Positions 36,967 to 47,600 of a stretch of 64,000 nt of DNA are shown here, one piece after another. Each line of letters begins with the position of its first letter. The first letter of the stretch is position 1. A model generated the notes under the pieces. The model worked only from the letters and a program-made list of their open reading frames with translations, was not told where the DNA came from and made no database searches. The DNA is from Centroberyx gerrardi (lineage: Eukaryota > Chordata > Actinopteri > Beryciformes > Berycidae), in the NCBI RefSeq assembly GCF_048128805.1, contig NC_136005.1, forward strand, positions 20,552,760 through 20,616,759, given 5' to 3'. A program made the translations under genes and the position numbers.

Positions 36967-37918
36967 CATTGTGTTTCTTTTCTATGGTGTGTGTGCAGGA
37001 GACTGGCCAAATCCACTCTGTTCCTTATCCCTCTGTTTGGGATGCACTATATGGTGTTTGCCTTCCTGCCAGAAAACACAGGAGCAGAGGCTCGCATCTT
37101 CATAGAGCTTGGCCTGGGATCCTTCCAGGTATGTGTGATGTGAGGTGTGTGATGGAGTCAAGTTCAACTTTATTAGCCATTTGTATGAATGGAGATATGT
37201 AGAGTTGGAATTTTGGGGAGTGTAATGTACAAAGATAACAATCACATACTGTAACATACAACACGGAGACAAATGGAATAAAAGAAGTAAAAAAAAAACA
37301 GAAGTGTAAAACAAGTGTAATTAAAATAGAGCTGCCATGAAAATATAAAGTGCCAGTTCCCTTTATATAAGCATGCTCAGGATGCACACCACAGTTTTGG
37401 ATAATATGTTTCTGTTCCCTAGGGATTTGTTGTGGCCCTGCTCTACTGTTTCCTGAATGGAGAGGTAAGCAAAGCATCCTTCCGCATGTCATCATGCTGT
37501 CATTATGAAGACGCAGTTAAAATTAGCTATGGAGTGCAAAGTTCATGCTACTTCATTATTACTGTGTAATATACTTGAACTCTAGTAACTATTAATCTTA
37601 GAGTGAAGACGAGGAAGAAGGGAAACGTGTGTGTTTGTGTTTTGTGTTTTAATCATCGTCGGTGTGTGTGCGTGTGTGTGTGTGTGGGGGTGTGTGTGCG
37701 TGTGTGTTCAGGTGCAGACAGAACTGAAGAAGAGGTTTTGGAAGTGGCAGACCCAGAGCTATCTGAGCTACAGCAAAAGGCGGCGTACTTTGTTCATTGA
37801 GAGCAGCACTGTCACTCAGATATCCGTCCTGGACAAGTCCAGCCCCAAAGAGCAGCCGGGCTCGGAAACACACATGCTCACACACACCGTCACACCCAGT
37901 ACTGTCTCATCTGTCTGA
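19004..37918 (+). CDS. ghrhr: Growth-hormone-releasing-hormone receptor-type class B1 GPCR
   Basis: Thirteen coding exons join in frame to 450 aa: 19004-19057, 22269-22371, 28334-28441, 31541-31641, 32515-32612, 33290-33422, 34468-34621, 34834-34894, 35732-35801, 36633-36724, 36999-37128, 37423-37464, 37712-37918. I chose ATG 19004 because it yields a signal peptide ([16 protein letters not shown]) that reaches the gtgagt donor in phase 0, as the next exon needs. The ectodomain has the hormone-receptor Cys pattern ([32 protein letters not shown]). Seven membrane segments span about residues 125-382. FHCTRNYIH, the TM3 SCK and loop-2 GCWD cysteines, [10 protein letters not shown] in loop 3, and [19 protein letters not shown] in TM7 are diagnostic of the family. 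The YFS..K..YT segment and [12 protein letters not shown]...DHC favour GHRHR over VIP/secretin receptors. It may be ghrhr or its fish paralogue (ghrhr2/PRP receptor). Expected role: Gs-coupled plasma-membrane receptor. Confidence 0.82.
19172..19238. repeat. (GA)n microsatellite in intron 1 of the GHRH-receptor-type gene
   Basis: An uninterrupted GA tract of about 67 bp, 114 bp downstream of the exon 1 donor. Confidence 0.97.
19239..22268 (+). other. Intron 1 (3.2 kb) of the GHRH-receptor-type gene
   Basis: No internal exon is needed to join exon 1 to exon 2. It holds a C-run plus (CA)n at 20198-20226, (CA)n at 20567-20609 and 21374-21403, and otherwise complex sequence with no recognised gene or element. 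Confidence 0.6.
22372..28333 (+). other. Intron 2 (6.0 kb) of the GHRH-receptor-type gene
   Basis: The largest intron of the gene, falling between the first ectodomain exon and the GCP..WD exon. It contains several TG/CA tracts (about 23601-23632, 24625-24656, 27256-27292, 27814-27839) and the inverted-terminal element at 27476-27799. The remaining sequence shows no supported coding exon. Confidence 0.6.
27476..27799. mobile_element. 324-bp element with perfect 16-bp terminal inverted repeats and GGGCCC-rich interior
   Basis: The left terminus CCCAGCAAACAAGCCC is the exact reverse complement of the right terminus at 27784-27799. The interior is packed with GCCCA/TGGGC words, several GGGCCC palindromes and imperfect units such as GGCCCACAGT and TGGGCCCCAAA, so both strands read through without stops in some frames. 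The size and termini fit a MITE. No clear target-site duplication can be assigned. Confidence 0.7.
28442..31540 (+). other. Intron 3 (3.1 kb) of the GHRH-receptor-type gene
   Basis: Contains (CA)n at 29958-29998, (TG)n at 30351-30386 and short purine tracts. No alternative exon with family-like coding content was seen. Confidence 0.55.
29958..29998. repeat. (CA)n microsatellite
   Basis: A CA dinucleotide tract of about 40 bp in intron 3 of the GHRH-receptor-type gene. Confidence 0.95.
32759..33223. mobile_element. MITE-like insertion with ATGGTGCATTCCATT termini
   Basis: The left end ATGGTGCATTCCATT is the exact reverse complement of the right end at 33209-33223. Subterminal stretches also mirror one another loosely (GACTTCCAAC / GGAAGTCAG). 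The 465-bp insert lies in intron 5 of the GHRH-receptor-type gene and ends 66 bp before exon 6. No coding capacity. Confidence 0.65.
33845..33880. repeat. (GA)n microsatellite
   Basis: A GA tract of about 35 bp in intron 6 of the GHRH-receptor-type gene. Confidence 0.95.
34009..34066. repeat. (TG)n microsatellite
   Basis: A TG tract of about 58 bp in intron 6 of the GHRH-receptor-type gene. Confidence 0.95.
34714..34773. repeat. (CT)n microsatellite in the short intron 7
   Basis: An approximately 58-bp CT tract filling over a quarter of the 212-bp intron between exons 7 and 8, ending 60 bp before the exon 8 acceptor. On the sense strand it acts as an extended pyrimidine tract. Confidence 0.95.
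36729..36772. repeat. (CA)n tract immediately after the exon 10 donor
   Basis: CA repeats begin four bases after the exon 10/intron junction (donor gtaagacacaca at 36725). A second CA tract lies further along the same intron. Confidence 0.95.
36921..36964. repeat. (CA)n tract in intron 10
   Basis: A second CA tract of about 44 bp in the same 274-bp intron, ending 34 bp before the exon 11 acceptor. Confidence 0.95.
37152..37290. repeat. Possible retroelement-derived repeat in intron 11
   Basis: The stretch beginning AGTTCAACTTTATTAGCCAT resembles the TCAACTTTATTG-type starts of widespread fish repeats read in reverse orientation. The match is from memory and short. Confidence 0.3.
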
Positions 37919-40900
37919 GAAACAGCCAACAGCCAACAAATCCTTTTTTCTTGTCCTTCTGGTTATCATTACAACACTTCTGCTTGCTATTTTGATGACC
38001 TTCTGAGCAAGTGACCAAACCATAGACCCTTGAATGTCTGAGATATCTTTTACTGCAGGTGGTACAATATTTCTGCAGAATCCTACAAGATCTGCCAAAT
38101 TTACTACAGTGTTACCCAGTACAGTATACATTTTATCAATCCTCATCATCACACATCATTTCCATGAAAACTCTCCCCCATGGCATTGATTATTCTGTGT
38201 ATGGGTTGCTGCTGAAGTGATAAAGGCTGCTTTAGTAGCACGGACAGAAAGAGAGGTCACATCTTTTATTCCCATTTGTCAGAAAACATTATTCGTGACC
38301 TTAATGGTTTCAATAGGTTTTCCATTTTTCAGCGCAAGAGCAAACTAACTGAGCTTTTGTTTGACCCATACTGCCCAAAAAAGGAGAGCTGCAGTAACTA
38401 CATTTTGTGTGTTTTAAATGTCAAAGGTCATGACTAGTGTTTAGAGTTCATCTGAACAGAAATCATACCCATAAATGTTACGAAATGACTTACTGTTCAT
38501 TTCTGTACCAACAATACTTGTGTTGAGACAGGAGATAATCTTTGAAGTCATTTTCTTCTGCCACTAATCATGCAGTTACTGCTCCTTGGTTTTGTAGGGC
38601 AGCATAGATGTCATTTTTCCACAACAACTTTAACCTTATGGATTGCAGTTACATGCAACTAGTGCCGTTCATTAAAATGTTTGGACATTGCCAGCAGTGC
38701 TAGCCATGGTACTTCCACAACAATGCTGCTCCATCACTGCTGTTACTGGTGATTCAGCGCCACCCGGTCTCTTGAATGTCGGGCATTCCACTATAGTCAT
38801 GTTACGGAGGGCATTCTTTCAGATTGGACACTTTCTTAGTTCAAGGGAAGATGCCCATTTTACAACCTGGCCGAACTCTATCAATGGCTCTGCATGCAAC
38901 ATGTTGCACAGTGCATTAGCGCACATCTGGAGCACTCGACTGTAAAAGCTATTTATTCCACAGATTGTTGTTTTTATGTCTTTGTGTGATAATGTAAAAT
39001 AGACCTGAACTAGAGGTTACATGTATTTTATGAGAGTATTACATTTCCTACACCAGATTTATACACTGCTACCGGAGTAAATGACCACACTACTGTAAAA
39101 AACATTCAAAAAGCATCAAAAGGCAATCAACGACCTACTTTAAATAAGATAACGCTTTTATTTATATGTTCAAAGTAGATAATTTAAATTGTATTCTCAT
39201 ATGCTGTAAAATTGCAAATGCAGAGAGAATTGTACATTTTCTTTTGTTGTTGTTATGAATGGTTTAGTGATACCCAGTTATTGATTTCTAGGCTAATACT
39301 AATCCACAACCTATTTCCTCTGAAGAATCACTTTGGGACCGCATAGATGAGCTGTTTTCAAGCTACTGGCTTACAGTGTCTACTGTACATATCTATGCTT
39401 TGATTTAATATGTCTCTCTATGCTTTGACTTGGTAGGCAATGTGCAGGTATATTAGATGGAAGGGAAAAGAAGATTACTCAGTCACTGACCACTAGAGTG
39501 CCTTTACCACATAACCCACTGTTTCTCTTCAGTTCAGCTGAATTGAACCTAGGTTTAATTTAAATATCGATGTAATCTTGTAACAAAATCATATATTTAA
39601 GATTGTGATACTATGCCGCATACTTGAGTCTATATTTTGAGCAGCATAATGGATGTGCTTCTGTATTGCATTGGATTCACATTTTGACAAGAACATTGTG
39701 CTGAAATGAACAAAGCTTTTATCGACTGTAACTTTGTTCGGCCAGCAAGTGGGGGATGATATTGATTGAGCAATTTTGATTTGATCTTTCTGATGGAGAG
39801 CTCTTTGTGTTGTGTCTGGAACTTGTTTTTTTTTTTTTTTTTTTTTTTTGATTACATGCATTTACAGTGCCAGCATGAACAATGAAGTCTTTTTTCTTTC
39901 TCTTCCTTGCAAAAGTGAGCAGTGAAGTGAACTTTTCCCTTGCAGGTTCCGGTATACTACATGAATAGAAGTTTCTGGTCTGGTGTTTTCTTTGGGATGG
40001 GGAAGAAGATTAACTGTACCCAATACTACAGGACATTTGAATATGTATGATACTAACAAAAACACAATAACATTGAGCCAACAAGTTAAAAACATTTAAT
40101 GTTGATAATTCCATAATGTACAAAAACCCTTCTAATATGTACACCAAAACACAAAGATAAAATCGTATACTGTGCAGTCAAAGAGATCAAATGAAAAAGA
40201 TGAGCTTATGACCTGATAGAGGCAGGCTGTGGTCACAGATGAGCTTTGCAGAGTAGACTAAGTGCTTTCCTGTACAAAAGTTACATTTACATTCAGCCAT
40301 CAGTACACAGACTGGTGAGCCCCTTTTATTTCCCCAATCCCCACAAATGACTTGGTAACTGATTCAAACAGGCAATCAGTACTATATGAAGCAATTTAAT
40401 AAAGATTACCGCCATCAAAAAGCTACAAAAGCTTGAATCCCATTCAAAATATTTCCTCTCATGCTATTCAGTAATAGCAGAGTAAAAAAAAAAGAAGAAT
40501 GTTCAGCAGTTTTATGGCACTTTACTTTTCCTCATGTCAACGAACCCCTGAAATGATTAACATTCAAAGGAAAAGTATTCATGTACATGGTGAGTAGGGG
40601 TCCTTGATGGGAAAGAGCTCCAGTTAGATAAATGACTCACAGTTAAAACCCAATATCTGTGTTGTTCCCTCTTTTTTAATTGGCTCATCCACTCATTACA
40701 GTGAATATGATTAGCATAGAAAACAAGGACACAGTTCAAATTCCCTTAATGGCCTAAAAGCTTTACCCTCCCTAGCGATTATATCTGCTGGTCAAATGAG
40801 ATCAAACCATTTAACATGCATGCATCAGCCTACGAGAGAGTACAGAGGCATTACAATAGGCTTTATACTTCAACAAACAAACACTATCACCAAAAAAAAA

Positions 40901-41986
40901 AAAAGTATGAGAACAATCACAGCGCAAAATTGAAATGACTGCTATTCACTTTGAATCACGGAAAATTCCATTTACAAGGTACAATGTTGGCAGCTTGTTT
41001 CTGTCTCACACATTTAAACCGCGGAATTTATTTAGACCAGAAGCCACGACGGCAGGCTACACATCTTTTTCAAACACTTCAGCTAACTACTTCATAATTC
41101 AAAACAACAGGTTCAAATGAATATACGGTTTTACTCTTATAATAGTAACATCTTAGTTTGACATCAACATAGTACTGGCAATATAAGGCTCCAACTCCCA
41201 TATTAACACTAAGGAAATAATCCTGTACATAAATACGTCAACAGAATAGGCTCATGACCCGGTGAGATTGTCATAATGTTTATAATGAACTCCACTGTAT
41301 GCTGCTAAACATTCGACTGAACCAGAGCAGATATTGTGATTGTCCAGCCCTTTCCCAAGAGCAGGGAGAGAAGGTGAAACAGGGCCCCCTTATGGCTGCT
41401 GTTAAATCTGGACCGATATTATTACAGGCCAGACAAGGTACTGTATCATATACAGTAGAACAACGGACAATACAGTTTCCGGTCAGCCCTTCTGTTCATT
41501 CTACACCTTTGCATGGTCTGAACTGAATTGAAACACCTTATGAGGAGAAAAAACTGAAAGCTTATTTCTTTATCGTTGATTATCAGTCATGAGAAATGTG
41601 TATTCTGCAAATAACCAGCAAATATTTGTTATGCTAATCAAATAATCAAAGAATTCCCTTGTTTGTTGCTGTTTTGCAGTTTTACAGTTCCACTCTGTGG
41701 ATAAGTACAGCCAATTGTGGCTAACCCAAATTGTTTCCATCCTCATAACAATTAGAAAATCGATAAAATTTTATGGAACTTCAGAATGCATCCCCCAGTT
41801 AAGTGGAAAATCCTCTCCAGGACACATTATGGAGAGTATCATAAACACAATTCTCTTGTGATTTAGTTGCATGTGACTCTTATTATTGTCCATTATTGTC
41901 CCATTATTCTGCTATAGAAAAGAATAAGGATGTGCCTAGAATGACACTTAAAACAAGGGAACGAAAACATATTAACCATTGCTGTA

Positions 41987-42018
<32 letters not shown>

Positions 42019-44632
42019 TGTGTTAGAGAGAGAGAGAGAGCGCTACAGTGTACACAGACCATAACTGATTTATACTTAATATAGCACTGGTTTATTCAAA
42101 ACGGTAATCGGTCGTAGGTTGTGCCCATCTTAAACAAAGATGAGTTTAAAGTACTTTGAAGGCCTCCAGGTTTTAAATATTGATTTAGTCTAGCATCATA
42201 AAAGCACTTTGTTAAACCACATTTTTATACTTTGCAGTTTCGTTTTGAAATGAAAGACAGAAATCTTTTTATCAACAGAAGTCAAAATACTTGTTTTGTG
42301 CATAAAGGCACTTTTGGAGACACAAAGTAGAATAGAACATTGGGATTCAGAGGATCGTTTAGTCAGACCAAAGGAAAAATCTGCAGTGAAATCAGCTGCG
42401 AAGCCAAGTCAGCTTCTGCAAACAGATACGGCCGTGCAAACTCAGTGAGGAGTCGATTATTCATCTTTGGAATGAGAATTACCCCCGAGTTAAAAGTCTC
42501 TCTCCAAAAGTTACATCCATCTCAATATGCTTCTTTTCAAAAATAAGGAGAGCTAATATCAATTACCGCAGAAAGACAGAGATGCTGCAAGGTAGCAAGA
42601 GGGATTTGAAAAAGCCTAATCCCTATTAATTATAACGTAAGATTGGTTACTCAAATGGTCATCTTTTCGGAAACAAATTAGTAAATTTTATCCAAAGAAA
42701 AAAATATGATGTGCTGTGATGTTTCCATTGGTCTACATCTTCACTTAGACCAATACAATATTGAAACTACCTGCAAGAGCAAGAGGTTGTCGAAGAGGCT
42801 CTGCTTTGAAAAGTGACAAGCGAAACAGTAGTAGAACGCTTCGCCTCCACAACAGCCCACTAAACACTGAAATTTCATGAAAAAAAAAAAAAAAAAACAG
42901 CAAACAAATTCAACATCCAATTAAACACTGAAATTTCACAAAAAAAACAGTAAACAAAATCACGTGGACGAGAAATGCAATTCATGCAAGCAATTGAACT
43001 CATGATGCCCAGTCATGAGTAAATTTTCATTGACATTTTCTGTACTAACGGCTGTTTAAAACTATGGACGCGCTGATCCCAGAGAGGACCCAAGGCTTCT
43101 TCTCAGGCCGCTCACTTCCAGTGCTAAGATCCCAGGAGGTTGTTTGTGGTCGTAGTTGGCAAACCTTAGCACTGTATACACATCCAAAGAAGATCCTTTG
43201 AGTCAAGCATCTAACCTTGGTAATTGTTTTTTGGCATTTCGTGTAACTGTAGAAAATATGCATGTCTTTCTCATAAATACTGCTCTCCTCGGTTTCACCC
43301 GTTACATCCGGATGACATTCCTCCTCGACATTCCTCAGTACAGTTGCGTTGGATTGTGAAAGAGTCTTCGTCCTCATTATATCGCTTTACACCAGTCACA
43401 GCTTACACAGGAACAGGTGGCTTGTGCCAGCGGAAACAATACTGTAGGCTGACGTCACTGAACTTTCATACACAGCATTGTACTGTACATCAAAAGCACT
43501 GAAATGTTTTGGAGATGGAATGGTTCGCTGTTGTATTTTTCCCATCAGCACCCAGGCTGGATTGGGTGTGTATTATTTACGTTAATGAATCCTGGTATGA
43601 CTCTGTAGAAATGAGTCATGGCCTCATGAGGGTCTACTTGAAGCCAGCATGTTTCAGTTGACCCTTATTGTAGTTCAATCTATAAGGGGTGAACTCTCAT
43701 CCCTCCAATTCCTGTCAGCATGTTTACCAAAACCAGGAAGTAGCTACTCGGTTGGTTGGTTGAAGTCAGGTATTTACATTAGGTTGCCCGTTCTGTTACC
43801 TATCTTGTGAATTAGCCATCTCACATGGTTTGGTCCACGCTATGGCACAGCAGCTATATCCGCAATTAAAGAGAGATACTGTATAGATACAGTCTGACAC
43901 AATTTTCATTGAGCTAAAACACATTTTGAGGAAAGGGTGAAGGAAGAATGTAAGTAACTTCCTTTCCTCAGACAGAATGGAATGATTACTGTGACTGGCC
44001 ATAGAGGGTACGAGCCCTCTAGCTGTAGTAATACAGTGGTCCGCCTGTGCTATACAGCATATAGCACCGGAGGCCTTTTAACAGCAACACAATGATATAT
44101 ACACAACATTTACTATGCCTCTCCTGCATGGTGCCAACCCACTCGGTAGACATCCTGTCTTGATGGATTCCACACTAGATTCCCTACTTGTGTGAGGTCA
44201 AGCCCAACGCAAATGACGGGCCGCCCAGGAATAGGAATACTGAGTTTGGATTTCATTCCAGCTGCACCTGAACCAGGTCAAGGGTGGCGGGTGGTGATGA
44301 TGGGATCTAAAGTTGGAGAGATTGTGATTCTGGATTTGGCACATGGGGTTCAGGCTTGGTCATGTTTCGGGGTCAGGCAGGTCAGACTCGGGGCTGCGCG
44401 GCGGGGCTGGGTGGGGTCTGGGCTCCAGCCGGCTCAAGCTTGTCGGAGGTGAGTTGGGTCTCCATTACGGTGGCGTCTGGGTAGGGGTTGGGGTACGGGT
44501 TTGGGAACGGGTTGGTGAGGCTGGTCATGGGTACGAGGGTGTGTGTGGGCTTAGCGGTGAGGTCGGTAGCATCGGGTCCGGTTGTGAAGGTGTCACCGTT
44601 GCTGGACAGGGCTTCTCCCCCCTGGCTGCTGT
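37919..44632. other. Convergent intergenic region and 3'UTRs of the two receptor genes
   Basis: Both flanking genes are transcribed into this 6.7-kb space. It is AT-rich, mostly free of dispersed repeats and carries no supported exon. A poly-T run (about 39826-39849) and (TG)n-(GA)n (41985-42040) are the main landmarks. Candidate minus-strand polyadenylation hexamers (TTTATT on the + strand) occur at several places, for example 40326-40331, so the adcyap1r1 3'UTR could be several kb long; I cannot fix either cleavage site. Confidence 0.5.
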
Positions 44633-47600
44633 TCAGGTGGCCGGGGTCTCGGCCTGCAGGCTGGACATGCGGATCTGAGAGCTGCTCTTGCTGAGGATGG
44701 ACAGCTGCGTGCCCCCGTTCACCCCACTGCTCGCCAACGAAGGATGCCGGTGCTTCAGGTCCACAGCAAAGTATCTGTTCACCGTCCAGCTGCGCCATTT
44801 CCTCTTGATCTCCGATTGCACCTTGAGGGATATACTTCACAAGGTCATTATTAATGGACCCCGCTGGAAAGACACAAGCTCTCTGTCCCTCAGTATCACT
44901 CTAGCCCTGTCTGTCTTGTACAATCTGCACACTGATTTAAGTTGCAAATCTATTTTAATTAATTTAAATCTGAGTTTAAAACAAATTCTATTCCTTGTCG
45001 ATATGATGTTTCAGTATTAATGCTCTGTATATTCAATAAATAAGTTATGCATTCAGAAGACAAATGTGATGTGTGTGTCAGTTATTTCTTTGTTTTAAAG
45101 GAGCGTTACCTCTCCATTCAGGAAGCAGTAGAGGACAGCCACAACAAAACCCTGAAGAGACACAGAGGATCAAAAACATGAGACAAAACTACTGGCATAT
45201 CTAATGTATCAATAACAATTTATTAGATAAAACACTTTACAGTCTAAACCAATGCTTATATTATACAACTATTTTAATAGTGCATCCTCATGCATTGTAG
45301 AAACAATGTATATAATTTCACTTTTTGTATGGACAGCCAAAAGTGTAAGTATACAAATAATGATCTGAAGTTGTTTTGCTGGTGTTCTTGTATTAACATT
45401 ATTAAAAATGTTGGCCATAATCAAAAGCTGACAGTCTGTTCTCTTGGCTCATGTTTAGATCTTGATGTGAATTCATCCAATCATCCGACCACTCACCTGG
45501 AAGGATCCGAGGCCGAGCTCGAACACCAGACGTTCTCTTTTACTGACGTTCTCAGGGGAGAAGGCAAACACGGTGTAGTGGATCCCAAACAGGGGAATCA
45601 GTAGCAGAGTGGAGCGGGCCAACCTCCTGCCAAGTAACACACACCACATCATCAAGAGAGGACCAGTACGTTGCTTATAATTAGGACACAGTATGGGGTT
45701 GTCGTCCAAATTTTGCGGGAAAAAGGAAAGAAGTAACTGTATGTCTGATGTATGTCTAACTGCTAACTGTCTGATAATTGGCACATTTACATTCACATTT
45801 AAGTATGGAAGTTATAGGGGGATTATACATTTGTTGTAACAACTAATGTAAAGAGATGGAGAGGGAGAGCAAGAAAAAAATAATGCAAACACATTTAACA
45901 GACACACGGTGTGGACATACAGTGACGTGATCTCATGAAATCTGATCTTTAGAATCACATCCAAATGATAAGTGTAACTCTAGCCAATACAACATTTTCA
46001 ATGCCAGGCAACAAAGATACAAGTAAAAACAAGCGCTACTTACAGGTAAATACTGGATTCATTTCCACCAATGTCTGGGGACTGTAACTTCTGGACAAGG
46101 ATGATGATGATGCCAATGAAGAGGACAAAGTTGATCTGTGGGGGAATATAATGTGAAAATCCAGTAAATCCTTGGTAAAAAAAAAAGTACTGTTCTTGTA
46201 TTCAGGTTTCTCGAACATGAGAATAGAGACACATCAATGATAACGCACCATAATTGAGGCCAGCACAGGTCCCTTTATCACCCACCAGATGGCAGCATTG
46301 TCATTCATATCCCAACACCTGAGAGAAGAGGTAAAAAATATGCAAACATTCATCATATTGGACAGTCACCACATATAAAGACAGCCTCCAACTTAGGACT
46401 AAATGCTGTGGGCCATAACGTACCCTATGTCATCGAAGTGCAGCCTCAGCACCGCCCATATGGTCACACAGACTGTGGGGGTTCCTGATTGTAACATACA
46501 AAAATACAATGCATACATTAACACATTGGGCATTTAATCACTTGATCATATCAAGATCAAATCCAGCAAGTCAAGTCAGGGTGTGATGGCAGATGTCTCA
46601 CCCCAGCCAATGATGATGTACCAGTAGAAATATCTCCTCTCGGGGAAGAAGGTTTCCACCAGTAGAGTGAAGAGGTACAGACCCTCGATGAACAGCCAGA
46701 AGTAGTTAGAGAGGACGCAGTAGTGGAAGAACACCATCACCGCTTTACACTCCACCTTCAAGGAGAAACAGACAAAGACAACTGTGATTAGCTCGAGTGC
46801 ATTTCTGAAGAGGGAGTGCAGGTATCTAATCTAATCATCAAGGGGCGATTTGAAGGTAGGGGAATGGAATTCAATTTGCTCGCACAAATTACTGAGTATA
46901 TTCCCCAAGGTAAGTATGGATTTCGGGGAAAATGTGAGGAAAAAAAAAAACAGAATTAAGAGAAGAAAAATAATTTACCTGCCCACCACTAAATTCCTTG
47001 TTACGTTTGAACAAATCATTGACTGCCTATCACAAAAGAACAGAGACTGGGTTGGTGTGCGTGCACATTTGTGTTACTCACAGTGTGTATGAAGCAGTGC
47101 TCGCTGTCCTCCTTGGCGTAAAGCACGCCGTCTTTGATGAAGACGGAAATGGCTCTCAGGATGAATGACACAAATAGGTTCATGTGGATGAAGTTCCTGG
47201 TGCAGTGCAGTTTCCTGTGTTGAAAACCAGGATCAGTAACTCAGCAATGATGAATTCTGTGTCCCCTTCCCCTTACAGTATCACCGTAAAACTTCCACAC
47301 TTTCTCTAAATACACATCCCCAATAAAAGCCGGATACAAAAATATGGCAGAATTACTAAAATATCATTAAAGCTGCCATAGATACAGGGTCTTTCCACGA
47401 ATGGAGTTGAATTTATGTCCCACCTCCTTTTGAGGAGTGATTTAAAGCAAAATAGTAAAAATATATATTTCTATGTGAAAAGTGAAATGAATTACACTGT
47501 TATTTCAAATATTTATCTGTAAATTAGTCTTTAAATTAACAAAAAAAATGCACATTAAGTTTATCCCACCATGACATTGAACTACTACATGAAATATTTC

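Noticed and set aside
44192..44678. Gly/Val-rich + strand frames
   Set aside because: Antisense shadows of the adcyap1r1 last exon and GC-rich 3'UTR, with no family resemblance.
44382..44840. A 152-codon minus-strand frame over the last adcyap1r1 exon
   Set aside because: It is an alternative frame of the GC-rich last exon and 3'UTR; the exon frame ending [10 protein letters not shown] is the PAC1 tail.
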